Source of the DNA: Candidatus Thiosymbion sp.
GTDB taxonomy: Bacteria; Pseudomonadota; Gammaproteobacteria; Chromatiales; Chromatiaceae
Reading direction: 5' to 3'
DNA length: 64,000 nt
Assembly: GCA_018435665.1 (NCBI GenBank)
Contig: JAHDND010000049.1
Location: 1 to 64,000, forward strand
In this document: positions 1 to 8,009 of the stretch, piece by piece
Position numbering within the stretch: the first letter of the stretch is position 1
Layout: each line of letters opens with the position of its first letter
The notes under the pieces: generated by a model
Database searches by the model: none
What the model was told of the DNA's origin: nothing
The model's input: the letters and a program-made list of their open reading frames with translations, nothing else
Program-made: the position numbers and the translations under genes

Positions 1-191
1 AGCCCTTTCATTCTCAAAGAAGCTCGAAAATCATATCGGAGCAATATGGTATTTTATTCACCATTACAATTCGACACGTCCAGTCAATCAGAATCAAACT
101 TTGGATGGGATGTCGCCCTGCTAATCAGGGCACTACCCAAAAATTACACCGTAAAGCCAATAAGTTTTGGCTAGGCCAAATTCACCTCTGG
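1..191. other. left edge, cassette 2 downstream region without recognisable gene
   Basis: AT-rich DNA downstream of the minus-strand cassette gene ending at 192. It contains two small inverted repeats (115-131, 6-bp arms with a 5-nt loop; 166-180, 6-bp arms with a 3-nt loop). No RYYYAAC/GTTRRRY pair is present, so the attC that should close this cassette is not visible here and probably lies left of the window. Confidence 0.5.
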
Positions 192-854
192 CTAATTTTG
201 AAAAAAACCCTTGTTATCAGTTAAGCTCTTGGGGGATTCTCTATTAAGATCAGTGTTCTCTTTTAATATTCCTTCGGCATTTTCAGCCATTGCAAAATTA
301 GAACCTGCTTGATCTCTATCTGCGTTCGCTAGCGCATCAACAAATTTGTCATAGCGTTTTTCATTGTAGTAATAACCTCCTTTATTATAAGAAACACCTA
401 GACGGTTCATCAGGCCGATGGTGTTATCATTGTACTTTCTGCACAATTCATATAAAGCACTATTTTCGTCTTCGACTAATGCAGATGGTGTCGTGCTTAT
501 AATTTTTTTGACAACAGTATCTGGATTTGCAGATTCTCCTAATATATCTATTACACTTTTGAACTCTTCTTCTGCATTCGGCCCAATTGCGCGAACCTTT
601 TGCAGTGCCTCATTTAATTCTTTTCGATCATATGGATTTAGCCAAGTTGTATATTCATTTTGGACAACGCTAACATACTCCTCGACAATTCCCTTTGGGT
701 TCTCATTAAGCAGTTCAAGAAATCGGATCTTGAACTTTTTAGGCAACTTCCGCAAAGATTCGAACGCTACTTTGGCTTCAGGCCTGTATTCGATAGCGAT
801 AATAGCCTTTCGATAAAGGCTATTTTTCTTCTTATCCTCAATGCTCGAACTCAA
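192..854 (-). CDS. integron cassette 2 protein of unknown function (220 aa)
   Basis: A soluble, charged, Lys/Glu-rich protein of 220 residues with no signal peptide or membrane segment; I do not recognise the family. The start is a TTG at 854, chosen because an AAGGAG ribosome-binding site lies 8 nt upstream. The start also falls about 20 bp after the GTTAGGC core of the attC at 877-981, the usual geometry of an integron cassette gene. Base composition is clearly lower in GC than the housekeeping genes further right, as expected for mobile cassette DNA. The C-terminal third is rich in Tyr, Asn and Asp. Function cannot be inferred from sequence. Confidence 0.75.
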   Translation of the reverse strand: MSSSIEDKKKNSLYRKAIIAIEYRPEAKVAFESLRKLPKKFKIRFLELLNENPKGIVEEYVSVVQNEYTTWLNPYDRKELNEALQKVRAIGPNAEEEFKSVIDILGESANPDTVVKKIISTTPSALVEDENSALYELCRKYNDNTIGLMNRLGVSYNKGGYYYNEKRYDKFVDALANADRDQAGSNFAMAENAEGILKENTDLNRESPKSLTDNKGFFQN

Positions 855-876
855 AGTTTTTTCTCCTTCTTGTGGA

Positions 877-981
877 GCCTAACGCAAAGCTAAGGCGCGC
901 CAAACCGCGCTTAGCACGGACGCTGAATTAACCCACTAGCTCGGCGTGCGGTTTGGCGTCGCCTTGAGCATTTTGTTAGAT
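877..981 (-). repeat. integron attC recombination site
   Basis: An imperfect palindrome of 105 bp bounded by GCCTAAC (877-883) and GTTAGAT (975-981), matching the RYYYAAC/GTTRRRY core sites of attC. Read on the minus strand, the inner boxes are GCTCAAGGCG and CGCCTTAGC. They pair except for one unpaired C in L'', the extrahelical base that sets attC polarity. A further long stem (CGCCAAACCGC / GCGGTTTGGCG) lies inside. Orientation fits cassettes transcribed on the minus strand, away from the integrase at 2171. Cleavage would fall next to position 883. Confidence 0.92.
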
Positions 982-1103
982 TTACTTGCTGGCTGCTTTT
1001 CGTTAATATTATTAAGTCTCGCTGCCAGGTTATTTAAGCGCTTTTTGTTGTCTTGGATGAAGCAGGATTCATCGGCACATAGTGCCCGAATAATTTTTCT
1101 CAT
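936..1103 (-). CDS. small second ORF of cassette 1 (55 aa), ending inside attC
   Basis: An ATG at 1103 is preceded by a GGAGAG ribosome-binding site about 8 nt upstream. The frame runs 55 codons and stops with TAG within the attC palindrome, as often seen in cassette ORFs. The protein begins MRKIIRALCADESCF, is basic, and has a central helical Asn/Leu/Lys-rich stretch. It starts 15 bp after the stop of the larger cassette gene (1119-2015), so the two would be co-transcribed, perhaps as partners. Family unknown. It could be a chance ORF, but ribosome-binding site, spacing and codon content favour a real gene. Confidence 0.5.
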   Translation of the reverse strand: MRKIIRALCADESCFIQDNKKRLNNLAARLNNINEKQPASKSNKMLKATPNRTPS

Positions 1104-1118
1104 GCCGTCTCTCTCCGC

Positions 1119-2015
1119 TTAATCGTTGAATTGCCAGCTACGCATTGAAAGGAGCGTTAATTCTAATTCAATTCTACGACAAATCTCTCTGAGAATGCTA
1201 GCCGCTATCCGCGATGCATCTTCGTCGTTTGGCGTGCAAAGCCTTTTATTGTACGTGACGATGGTTATTACATATTCATCTTTATGGTTAGGAAGATTCA
1301 CAAACACAGGAAAGCAGTAAACGCTTCCAGTTTTCATTCTGTCATCACGATCAGATAAATAATATTGGCCGGCCTTAGATGCAATCAACTTATCTGCTTT
1401 GAATACAGGCTCTCCTTTTTTTAAACAATACGAAGCAGAAGATTGTTCATTTATTATGGTTTTTGCCTTCGTTCTTGTCCATGACTTTTGGCTATCAAAA
1501 AGATAGTATGGTGAATCCGTTTTATTACTGATGCAAATGACTGTTACTGAAATTTCATTTTCAGCTAATGAAAAGGAATCTCTAAGCCATTTTACAGATT
1601 GATCAATAATATATTCAATTTGATCCTTCGGCCTTGTTATCGCCTTGAATGTATTGCTTGTCGGCTTTAGATTCTTTGCGTAGTTACGAAATCGTTTAAG
1701 CTTGAAATCGACAACGCTAGCGGTGAGAATCATAAATTCTTCTAGAAAACGCAGATACGATTCCTCAACCATACGCGAAAATGAAGCGCCGACTTCTTTG
1801 AATGCTTGAGCAAATAACGTTGCTAGCAACAACACAGTAAATATGATTTCATGCGTGGCTATATTATTAGCTATAAATTGCCATTCTGTACCCCAAACGT
1901 CCAAGATGAGAAAGTATGATCCAGCGACGGTTGGCAACAGGAACTGAGAAAACCTATGATTTACTGCTCTTGCCGCAAATCCAGTAATAAACAACCAACG
2001 CAAGAAACGATTCAC
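1119..2015 (-). CDS. integron cassette 1 membrane protein with GAF-like sensor domain
   Basis: About 298 residues. The N-terminal 75 residues hold two hydrophobic segments (roughly residues 20-40 and 58-75), followed by a helical linker. The C-terminal part (about 150-295) has the alternating pattern of a GAF-type domain (strands ending in YCFPVFVN, then VITIVTYN, and a terminal ASRIAASILREICRR helix). This suggests a membrane-anchored cytoplasmic ligand sensor; no enzymatic motif was found. The frame can start at TTG 2018 or GTG 2015. GTG is preferred because GGAAG lies 6 nt upstream. It is the first cassette after the attI junction at 2040/2041, where expression from an integron promoter is strongest. 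Low GC. The GAF assignment is by pattern, not by search. Confidence 0.7.
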   Translation of the reverse strand: MNRFLRWLFITGFAARAVNHRFSQFLLPTVAGSYFLILDVWGTEWQFIANNIATHEIIFTVLLLATLFAQAFKEVGASFSRMVEESYLRFLEEFMILTASVVDFKLKRFRNYAKNLKPTSNTFKAITRPKDQIEYIIDQSVKWLRDSFSLAENEISVTVICISNKTDSPYYLFDSQKSWTRTKAKTIINEQSSASYCLKKGEPVFKADKLIASKAGQYYLSDRDDRMKTGSVYCFPVFVNLPNHKDEYVITIVTYNKRLCTPNDEDASRIAASILREICRRIELELTLLSMRSWQFND

Positions 2016-2034
2016 CAATTACTTCCGATAATAA

Positions 2035-2170
2035 ATCTAACAGTGGAGTAGACAGAATAGGCCAATAGTGTGCTACACAAAATCTGCATATTGCAGCTTG
2101 TCGATGTTCTGCGTAGCATGTCTGCAATTCCGTGTAGCATATCGCCCGCGACCTACAGGGCCACGGACTT
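2035..2170. promoter_or_regulatory. integron attI region and attI/cassette junction
   Basis: The minus strand reads GTTAGAT at 2041-2035, the core site at which cassette 1 joins attI; recombination would fall between 2041 and 2040. Between this junction and the integrase start are repeats that could be integrase-binding sites: GTAGCAT at 2113-2119 and again at 2134-2140 (21-bp spacing), plus the inverted form TGCTACAC at 2071-2078. I saw no LexA-type CTGT-N8-ACAG operator. The core site is well supported; the accessory repeats are inference. Confidence 0.65.
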
Positions 2171-3611
2171 TTGCCTACCCAAGCAGGAAACTATTCCGTA
2201 CCAGAACCCGTGTCAAGCGAAATATCAAGCACCGCCCAACCCGAAACCATCCAGCGATTTTGGGGCAAATATCTGGCATTGCTGCGCCGTTATGGGATCG
2301 ATCCGCGCGCGGAGCGATGGTATGTGCGACGGGCGGAGCTCTATATTGAGTCGGTGCAGGGGCGGCGGTTGACCGAGCACCGACCAGCGGACGTGAGCGG
2401 CTATCTTGCCGAGCTTGGCAGGCTAGGCAGACTGGAAGACTGGCAGTTTCGCCAGGCTGTCGATGCTATACAGAAGCTGTTGGAGCTGGTCGGGGTGTCC
2501 TGGCTGCAGGAGGTGGATTGGCAGTATTGGCTGGAGTCGGCACGTTCGCTGCCGGCCGATCATCCAACCATCGCCCGTTCACCCTCCCTGCGCCAAGGAG
2601 CGACTGCTGTCGTCGGTCAGGTGTCGCCAGCCAGACCAGGGGACAGTGGGGGCGCCGCCCTGGTGCTCGAGCGTCTGGTGGCGGTTATCCGCCAAAGAAA
2701 TTATTCGATTCGCACCGAGGAGGCCTATCGGTCTTGGACGATACGGTTCCTGGCCTCTATCGGTGATCGGGATCCGCGGGATGCGGGTGCGGCGGAGGTG
2801 GCCAACTTTTTGGAGACGCTGGCGCTGCAGGGCAATGTGGCGGCAAGCACGCAGAATCAGGCGTTAAACGCCTTGGTGTTCCTCTACGGGCAGGTGCTGG
2901 AGCAACCCTTGGGCGAGATGGGCACCTTTCGGCGGGCTGTCGCGGCCCAGACGGTTACCGGTGGTGCTGACGCGCGGGGAGGTGGGGCGGTTGTTGGAGC
3001 ATCTGGATGGGACCTATCGCCTGATGGCGTCGCTGTTGTATGGCACGGGGATGCGCCTGATGGAGTGTCTGCGGCTGCGGGTAAAGGATGTGGATTTCGA
3101 GTATCGGCAAATCCTGTTGCGCGACGGGAAGGGGCAGAAGGATCGGGTGGTGCCTTTACCCGACCGGCTGACCGATCCCCTGCGGGCGCATCTGGAGCGG
3201 GTCAAGGCGCTGCACGAGGCGGATGTGCTGGCGGGCTATGGAGAGGTCTATCTGACGTTTGCACTGGCCAGGAAATATCCGAGCGCGCCCAGGGAGTGGG
3301 GCTGGCAAAACCTGTTCCCCAGCGGCAAGCTGTCGGTGGACCCACGCGATGGGACGACCCGGCGTCACCATCTGCATGAAAACAGCCTACAGAAGGCCGT
3401 GAAACAGGCGGCCACCGATGCGCGCCTGATCAAGCCGGCGAATTGCCATGCCCTGCGCCATAGCTTCGCCACCCATCTGTTGGAGTCGGGGTACGACATC
3501 CGCACCTTGCAGGAATTGCTGGGCCATGCGGATGTATCCACCACCATGATCTACACCCACGTGCTCAACCGCGGTGGCTAGGGGGTGCGGAGCCCGTTGG
3601 ACGGCTTGTAG
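2171..3611 (+). pseudogene. intI: integron integrase, long-N-terminus type, disrupted
   Basis: Tyrosine recombinase of the IntI group, which joins attI and attC sites. The core-binding region includes RTEEAYRSWTIRFL. The catalytic domain has the first Arg in [18 protein letters not shown] and the [20 protein letters not shown]...[14 protein letters not shown] block with the nucleophile Tyr. The IntI-specific insert is present ([16 protein letters not shown] through [15 protein letters not shown]). An N-terminal extension of roughly 120-150 residues precedes the usual start and itself resembles a helical core-binding module. Two lesions: a +1 frameshift at about 2950-2952 (frame 2171-2950 continues in the frame from 2952), and TAG at 3579-3581 before the terminal [12 protein letters not shown] 2171 is a weak start; GTG 2210 is an alternative. 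Confidence 0.85.
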
Positions 3612-3730
3612 CTCGCCCTCCCCTGTCCGTCCAACAGACGGCAGGCGATGGGGCGCTGCTTCTGCTCCTCGGGGTCGCTGGTGTCATCTACGTAGAAGCG
3701 GGCGAGGATGTTGGTATAAAGGGCGATCAT
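3578..3730 (-). pseudogene. truncated VapC-like PIN toxin fragment
   Basis: A 50-codon minus-strand ORF whose first 33 residues ([16 protein letters not shown]...) resemble the N-terminus of PIN-domain VapC toxins, in which the segment is normally DTN with a catalytic Asp. Here that Asp is Tyr. Similarity ends at about 3630, and the frame then runs antisense through the 3' end of the integrase gene. The toxin is therefore cut off at the integron boundary and cannot be functional. Confidence 0.5.
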
Positions 3731-3925
3731 TGCCGGCCTTTCCCTTCATCTCGTCTCGCATCGCCTGTGCCACGTCGAACTCCGGAGCTTGTGAAAAATT
3801 CCGTTCCTGGTCAGTCACGGACGTGCTATCTCGTTGCTATTCAAGATGCCGAGAAGCCCGATCAGGATTTTTTTCACAGCCTCTGAGGGCTCATCATTAC
3901 CGCCACCTCCAAACCACCTCCATCC
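3612..3925. other. integron/chromosome boundary, no intact gene
   Basis: Apart from the vapBC-like debris on the minus strand, this stretch upstream of the fusion gene at 3926 holds nothing I recognise. No clear promoter or terminator is seen. Confidence 0.4.
3684..3818 (-). pseudogene. possible antitoxin 3' remnant upstream of the vapC fragment
   Basis: A short minus-strand frame (GTG 3818) ending in FDVAQAMRDEMKGKAGND runs out of frame over the start of the vapC-like fragment, the overlap typical of antitoxin-toxin pairs. Only about 25 residues look gene-like, so the assignment rests on position and is weak. Confidence 0.25.
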
Positions 3926-6814
3926 ATGGGCACCACTCATCCAGTTACTCCTCCCACCCTGGCCAGGGTCATCGACCCCGCCCTGCGGCGCAGCGCCCGC
4001 GCCAACGGTCTGGCCGGTCTCGCGCTGACCCTCGTCCTCGGTTTGGGACTTGGCCTGGTGGCGGACCTGGGGCTGGGGGCGGCCTTCATCCTCCAGGCCC
4101 TTGCCGCCTATGGGCTGGTTTTGCTCATCCTCTGGTGGTTCCTGCCGCTCCACTGGCCCCGGACCCGGCTGGGTCCTGCCAATCAGGTGACCCTGGGCCG
4201 GGGGGTGCTGACGGCCCTGGTCATCGCCCTGGGTGTCGAAGCGATGGGGATCGATACGGCGGGGATCGAAGCGGGGGAGGGGATGGGCTCGGGCGCCGTC
4301 CTGGCCTGGACCGCCCTGGCCCTGGCTCTATTGGGGACGCTGCTGGATGGCGTCGACGGCCACTTGGCCCGCCGCCTGGGCTGGGCCAGTCCCCTGGGGG
4401 CCCGCTTCGACATGGAGGTGGACGCCCTGCTTATCGCCGGGCTGGCGCTGCTGATCTGGACCCTGGACCGGGCTGGCCCCTGGGTGCTGGCCGCCGGGGC
4501 CCTGCGCTATCTCTTCGTGGCCGCGGGCGCCTTCTGGCCCTGGCTGCGCCAGCCCCTGCCGCCCAGCAAGCGCCGCCAGACGGTCTGCGTGGTGCAGATT
4601 CTCACCCTGACCCTGGCCTTGGTCCCCGTCCTACCCCCGGTATGGGCGAGCCGGGTGGCGGCCATCGGGCTGGTTCTGCTGCTGTGGTCCTTTGGCCTGG
4701 ATATCGCCTGGCTGGCTCGCCAGGGTCGCCAGGATAGCCGGGATAGCCGGGATAGCCGGGATAGCCGGGATAGCCGGGATAGCCGGGATAGCCGGGATAG
4801 CCAGGATCACTGGGATAGTCGGAATCGCTGGGATGGCCGGAATCGAGGTAGGGACCAGGGACTTCCCGGGGACCGGGTCGGCCAGACGGAAGGCCTGGGG
4901 TTTTGGGGGGTTCTGGGGCTCCTCGCCGCGCTGGCGCTGCTCAACGCCGCCCTGAGCTTTCAGGCCCGCTGGCCCGGCCTGGGGGTCGAATGGCGCTGGG
5001 AACTGTCTCCCGAATTCGCCCTGCTGGTCCTGGCGCTTGGTCTGGCGACCGCGCTGCGGGGCAGCCCACGGTACCGCCCGCCGGGCCGCACGCGGGCCCG
5101 CCCGGCGCCGGTCCTGATCAGCCTTCTCGCTGGTCTACTCACTCTGCTGGTCCTGGGGCGTTACTTCGCGGTGATGGCACCGGCCCTCTATGGCCGCCCG
5201 GTCAATCTGGTGGCGGATGCGCGTTTCCTGTCCGATGTGGTGCCCATGATCCTGACCTCGGCGCCCTGGCAATGGCTGCTAGGCCTGCCCCTGGCCCTGC
5301 TGGCCGGGCTGGGGCTGGTCTTTACCGCCCTGCGCTGGGCCCTGATGCGGCTCAGGCAGGCCCTTGACTTCCCTGGACCCCGCCGAATCTTGATCCTGGC
5401 CGCCGGGACGGCTTGCGTGGTCTATCTCGCCGGGACGATCAGCCCGCGCCTGGGGTGGGAAGGGGGCTTCGCGCGCCCTCTGACCCTGGACCTGGCCGCG
5501 CAGATCCGGCTGGCCGCCCCCCTCCTGAGCGTGAAATTACCCACGGCGGTCGCGGAGGACCAGGTGGGGGCCATGGAGGACCAGGCTGTGGCCAGGGCGG
5601 GGCAGGCCATGGCTCAGGAAGAGCAAGCCGGGGCTTGGGCGGGGCAGGCCATGGCTACCGAAGAGCAGGCCATGGCCTCGACGGAGGGGCCTGTGCCACT
5701 GGCGACGGCGCCTGATCGGGTACAGGGTGTCCCTACCACCATCCCCTCAGCCGGGGAGGCGCAAGCAGGGGAGGCTTCGTTTGCGCGGGTCCGGGGCACC
5801 CAGGTGATCATCCTCTTCGCCGAGGCCTATGGCGCCGTGACTCTCGACCGGCCAGGGTTGGTGGTGGCCCTGGCGCCGGCGCGGGAGGAACTTGCCTCCG
5901 CCCTAGCAGCGACCGGGCGCACCGTGGTTTCGACCCGGGTGCGTTCGCCCACCTTTGCCGGCGTCTCCAAGCTCGCCCATGCCAGTTTCCTCACCGGGGT
6001 CGAGGTCAGTGAATATGACGCCTACGAACGACTCCTGGATGAGAAGCGCGAGACCCTAGTCCACCGTTTTGCCCGGGCCGGTTACCGGACCCTGGCGGTG
6101 ATGCCAGGGCTGAAATACGAGGGCTGGCCCGAGGCCGCCTTCTACGGTTTCGACACCGTGCTGGACGCCCAAGCCCTGGACTACCGTGGCCCGGACTTCG
6201 GCTGGTGGCGCATCCCGGACCAGTTCACCCTGGCCCGGCTGGACGAGACGGAGTTCGCCGCCAGCACCGGTACTGGCCCTAGCACCGGCACGAGCATGAG
6301 CACTGGCACCGGCACCGGCACCGGCACCGGCACCGGCGCAGTCTCCAATCCCCCGCGTTTGGTGGTTATGGGCAACATCAGCACCCATGCCCCCTTCCAC
6401 CCGCCACCGCCCTACCAGCCGGACTGGGCCAGGCTCCTCAGCGCCGAGCCCTTCGGTCCGGTCCCGCCCGGGGATCCGGAAGACGAGACCCAGGTCCGGG
6501 AGGCCTTGCTTGCGGACCCCGCCGGGGCCTATGCCAGGACCTTCGATTACTTCCTGCGGGTCCTGGCCGGTTGGCTGCGGCTGCGGGCGGACCTGGACCT
6601 GGTGCTGCTGATCATCGGCGATCACCAGCCCCTGGCCGCCGTCAGTGGCGAGGGGGCGAACTGGGAGGTGCCGGTCCACCTGATCACGGCACGGCCGGAC
6701 CTGCGGGAGGCCTTCCTGGCGGCGGGTTTCGTCCCCGGCCTAGACCCCGGGACCCGGGTGCTGGGCGGCATGGCGGACCTGAGCCACCTGGTTCTAAGGG
6801 CCTTTGGTCCATGA
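3926..6814 (+). CDS. CDP-alcohol phosphatidyltransferase / sulfatase-fold fusion membrane protein
   Basis: A 962-residue fusion. The N-terminal part (about 20-260) is a polytopic CDP-alcohol phosphatidyltransferase. It shows the diagnostic DG-x2-AR-x8-G-x3-D-x3-D motif (DGHLARR...GARFDMEVD, near residue 140-160), which binds the CDP-alcohol and metal. After a tandem RDS linker come further membrane segments (about 325-510). The C-terminal part (about 620-962) is an alkaline-phosphatase/sulfatase-superfamily domain: VIILFAEAYG, SPTFAGVSKLAHASFLTG with candidate nucleophile Ser/Thr, MGNISTHAPFHPP and IIGDHQPL with metal ligands. Inference: it makes or remodels a phospho-head-group lipid or polymer at the membrane. 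The gene overlaps the next by ATGA. Three low-complexity expansions occur (4731-4820, about 5555-5700, 6262-6339). The substrate is unknown. Confidence 0.85.
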   Translation: MGTTHPVTPPTLARVIDPALRRSARANGLAGLALTLVLGLGLGLVADLGLGAAFILQALAAYGLVLLILWWFLPLHWPRTRLGPANQVTLGRGVLTALVIALGVEAMGIDTAGIEAGEGMGSGAVLAWTALALALLGTLLDGVDGHLARRLGWASPLGARFDMEVDALLIAGLALLIWTLDRAGPWVLAAGALRYLFVAAGAFWPWLRQPLPPSKRRQTVCVVQILTLTLALVPVLPPVWASRVAAIGLVLLLWSFGLDIAWLARQGRQDSRDSRDSRDSRDSRDSRDSRDSQDHWDSRNRWDGRNRGRDQGLPGDRVGQTEGLGFWGVLGLLAALALLNAALSFQARWPGLGVEWRWELSPEFALLVLALGLATALRGSPRYRPPGRTRARPAPVLISLLAGLLTLLVLGRYFAVMAPALYGRPVNLVADARFLSDVVPMILTSAPWQWLLGLPLALLAGLGLVFTALRWALMRLRQALDFPGPRRILILAAGTACVVYLAGTISPRLGWEGGFARPLTLDLAAQIRLAAPLLSVKLPTAVAEDQVGAMEDQAVARAGQAMAQEEQAGAWAGQAMATEEQAMASTEGPVPLATAPDRVQGVPTTIPSAGEAQAGEASFARVRGTQVIILFAEAYGAVTLDRPGLVVALAPAREELASALAATGRTVVSTRVRSPTFAGVSKLAHASFLTGVEVSEYDAYERLLDEKRETLVHRFARAGYRTLAVMPGLKYEGWPEAAFYGFDTVLDAQALDYRGPDFGWWRIPDQFTLARLDETEFAASTGTGPSTGTSMSTGTGTGTGTGTGAVSNPPRLVVMGNISTHAPFHPPPPYQPDWARLLSAEPFGPVPPGDPEDETQVREALLADPAGAYARTFDYFLRVLAGWLRLRADLDLVLLIIGDHQPLAAVSGEGANWEVPVHLITARPDLREAFLAAGFVPGLDPGTRVLGGMADLSHLVLRAFGP
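4731..4820 (+). repeat. 9-bp in-frame tandem repeat encoding (RDS)n
   Basis: Seven perfect consecutive copies of GGGATAGCC (4740-4802) are flanked by degenerate copies, encoding an RDS repeat in the linker between the phosphatidyltransferase and the next membrane block. The unit is a multiple of three, so length changes keep the frame. Confidence 0.95.
6262..6339 (+). repeat. GGCACC hexanucleotide repeat encoding (GT)n
   Basis: An uninterrupted run of GGCACC-type units (6304-6336) with degenerate neighbours encodes a Gly-Thr/Ser-Thr stretch inside the sulfatase-fold domain, probably a surface loop. Confidence 0.9.
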
Positions 6815-7998
6815 AGCGGATCACTGTCCGTCATGGCATGGTCTTCGCGTCAGCCCCGGCTTCTGACGGTGGCCCAGCATCCGAGGCAGATGCCTCACCC
6901 GAGGTCCCCCTTGCTGCCAGCCCTGATACCTCCTCTGGCCTGGCCCCTGGCGCCGCCACGCTCGCCACCGCGGCCGTCATCCCCGTCGTCACCCCGGCCT
7001 TGGCCCAGGAAGCCTCGGGGCATCGCCCCTGTCAGGCGGAGGCCTACTGGCTCCTGGAGCCCGGCCAAGGGGAGATCCGCGCCGAGCCCTTGCCCGCGCC
7101 CCAGGCCGGGGAGGCGCTGGTGCGTACCCTCTACAGCGGCATCAGCCGCGGCACCGAGTCCCTGGTCTTTCGTGGTGAGGTGCCACCCAGCGAGTACCGC
7201 GCCATGCGCGCCCCGTTTCAGGCTGGGGATTTTCCGGGGCCGGTCAAGTATGGTTATTGCAATGTGGGGCGGGTGGAGGAGGGGCCGGAGGATCTGCGCG
7301 GGCGGCTGGTGTTCTGTCTCTACCCCCACCAGACACGCTTCGTGGTGCCAGTAGCGGCCCTGCACCTTCTGCCGGACGAGGTCCCTCCGGGCCGGGCGGT
7401 CCTGGCAGCCAATCTGGAGACCGCCGTCAACGGCCTCTGGGACGCCGCGCCACGCATCGGCGATCGCATCGCCGTCATCGGCGCGGGCGTGGTGGGGTGC
7501 CTGACCGCCTGGATGGCCGGCCACATCCCGGGCTGCCAGGTCGAACTCATCGACACCAATCCGCGGCGGGCCGCGGTGGCTGTCGCCCTGGGGGTGGACT
7601 TCGCCCTCCCCGCAGCGGCGACGCCCGAGGCCGATTGCGTGATTCATGCCAGTGGCAGTGCCGCCGGGCTGGCCCTGGCCCTGCGTCTGGCTGGCTTCGA
7701 GGCGACGGTGCTGGAGCTGTCCTGGTACGGCAGCCGGGAGGTAGCCGTGCCCCTGGGACATGCCTTCCATCCGCGCCGGCTGACCTTGCGCTCGTCCCAG
7801 GTCGGCAGCGTCGCCAGCGCCCAGCGGGCCCGCTGGGACCATCGGCGGCGGCTGACTCTGGCCCTGTCCTTGCTGACCGCGCCGGCCCTGGATCGCCTGA
7901 TCACCGGCGAGGATGCCTTCGCCGACTTGCCGCGGGTCCAGGCGCGGCTGGCCCGGGAGCCGGGCGATACCCTGATGAACCGCATTCGCTATGACTGA
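6811..7998 (+). CDS. MDR-family dehydrogenase lacking zinc ligands
   Basis: 395 residues if started at ATG 6811, which overlaps the previous stop as ATGA. Residues 1-70 are a low-complexity Ala/Pro-rich extension; the medium-chain dehydrogenase/reductase domain follows. A Rossmann motif is present ([14 protein letters not shown], then an acidic IDTN after strand 2, suggesting NAD(H)). The usual catalytic-zinc Cys is replaced (SGISRGTES) and the four-Cys structural zinc loop is missing, so it is probably a zinc-independent oxidoreductase. It lies between the phosphatidyltransferase fusion and the PTPS-like gene (12-bp gap), so it likely reduces or oxidises an intermediate of the same pathway. 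Later in-frame starts such as ATG 6838 are possible. Confidence 0.8.
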   Translation: MKRITVRHGMVFASAPASDGGPASEADASPEVPLAASPDTSSGLAPGAATLATAAVIPVVTPALAQEASGHRPCQAEAYWLLEPGQGEIRAEPLPAPQAGEALVRTLYSGISRGTESLVFRGEVPPSEYRAMRAPFQAGDFPGPVKYGYCNVGRVEEGPEDLRGRLVFCLYPHQTRFVVPVAALHLLPDEVPPGRAVLAANLETAVNGLWDAAPRIGDRIAVIGAGVVGCLTAWMAGHIPGCQVELIDTNPRRAAVAVALGVDFALPAAATPEADCVIHASGSAAGLALALRLAGFEATVLELSWYGSREVAVPLGHAFHPRRLTLRSSQVGSVASAQRARWDHRRRLTLALSLLTAPALDRLITGEDAFADLPRVQARLAREPGDTLMNRIRYD

Positions 7999-8009
7999 GG
8001 AACCCGCCC

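Noticed and set aside
115..131. hairpin as terminator of cassette 2
   Set aside because: Only 6-bp arms and no T-run on either strand.
2042..2170. LexA operator controlling the integrase
   Set aside because: No CTGT-N8-ACAG palindrome found; only short GTAGCAT repeats.
3574..4737. 387-codon plus-strand frame across the integrase boundary and fusion gene
   Set aside because: Pro/Gly/Arg-rich shadow of the CDP-alcohol transferase frame.
4731..4820. possible CRISPR or direct-repeat array
   Set aside because: Contiguous 9-bp tandem units without spacers, inside an open frame.
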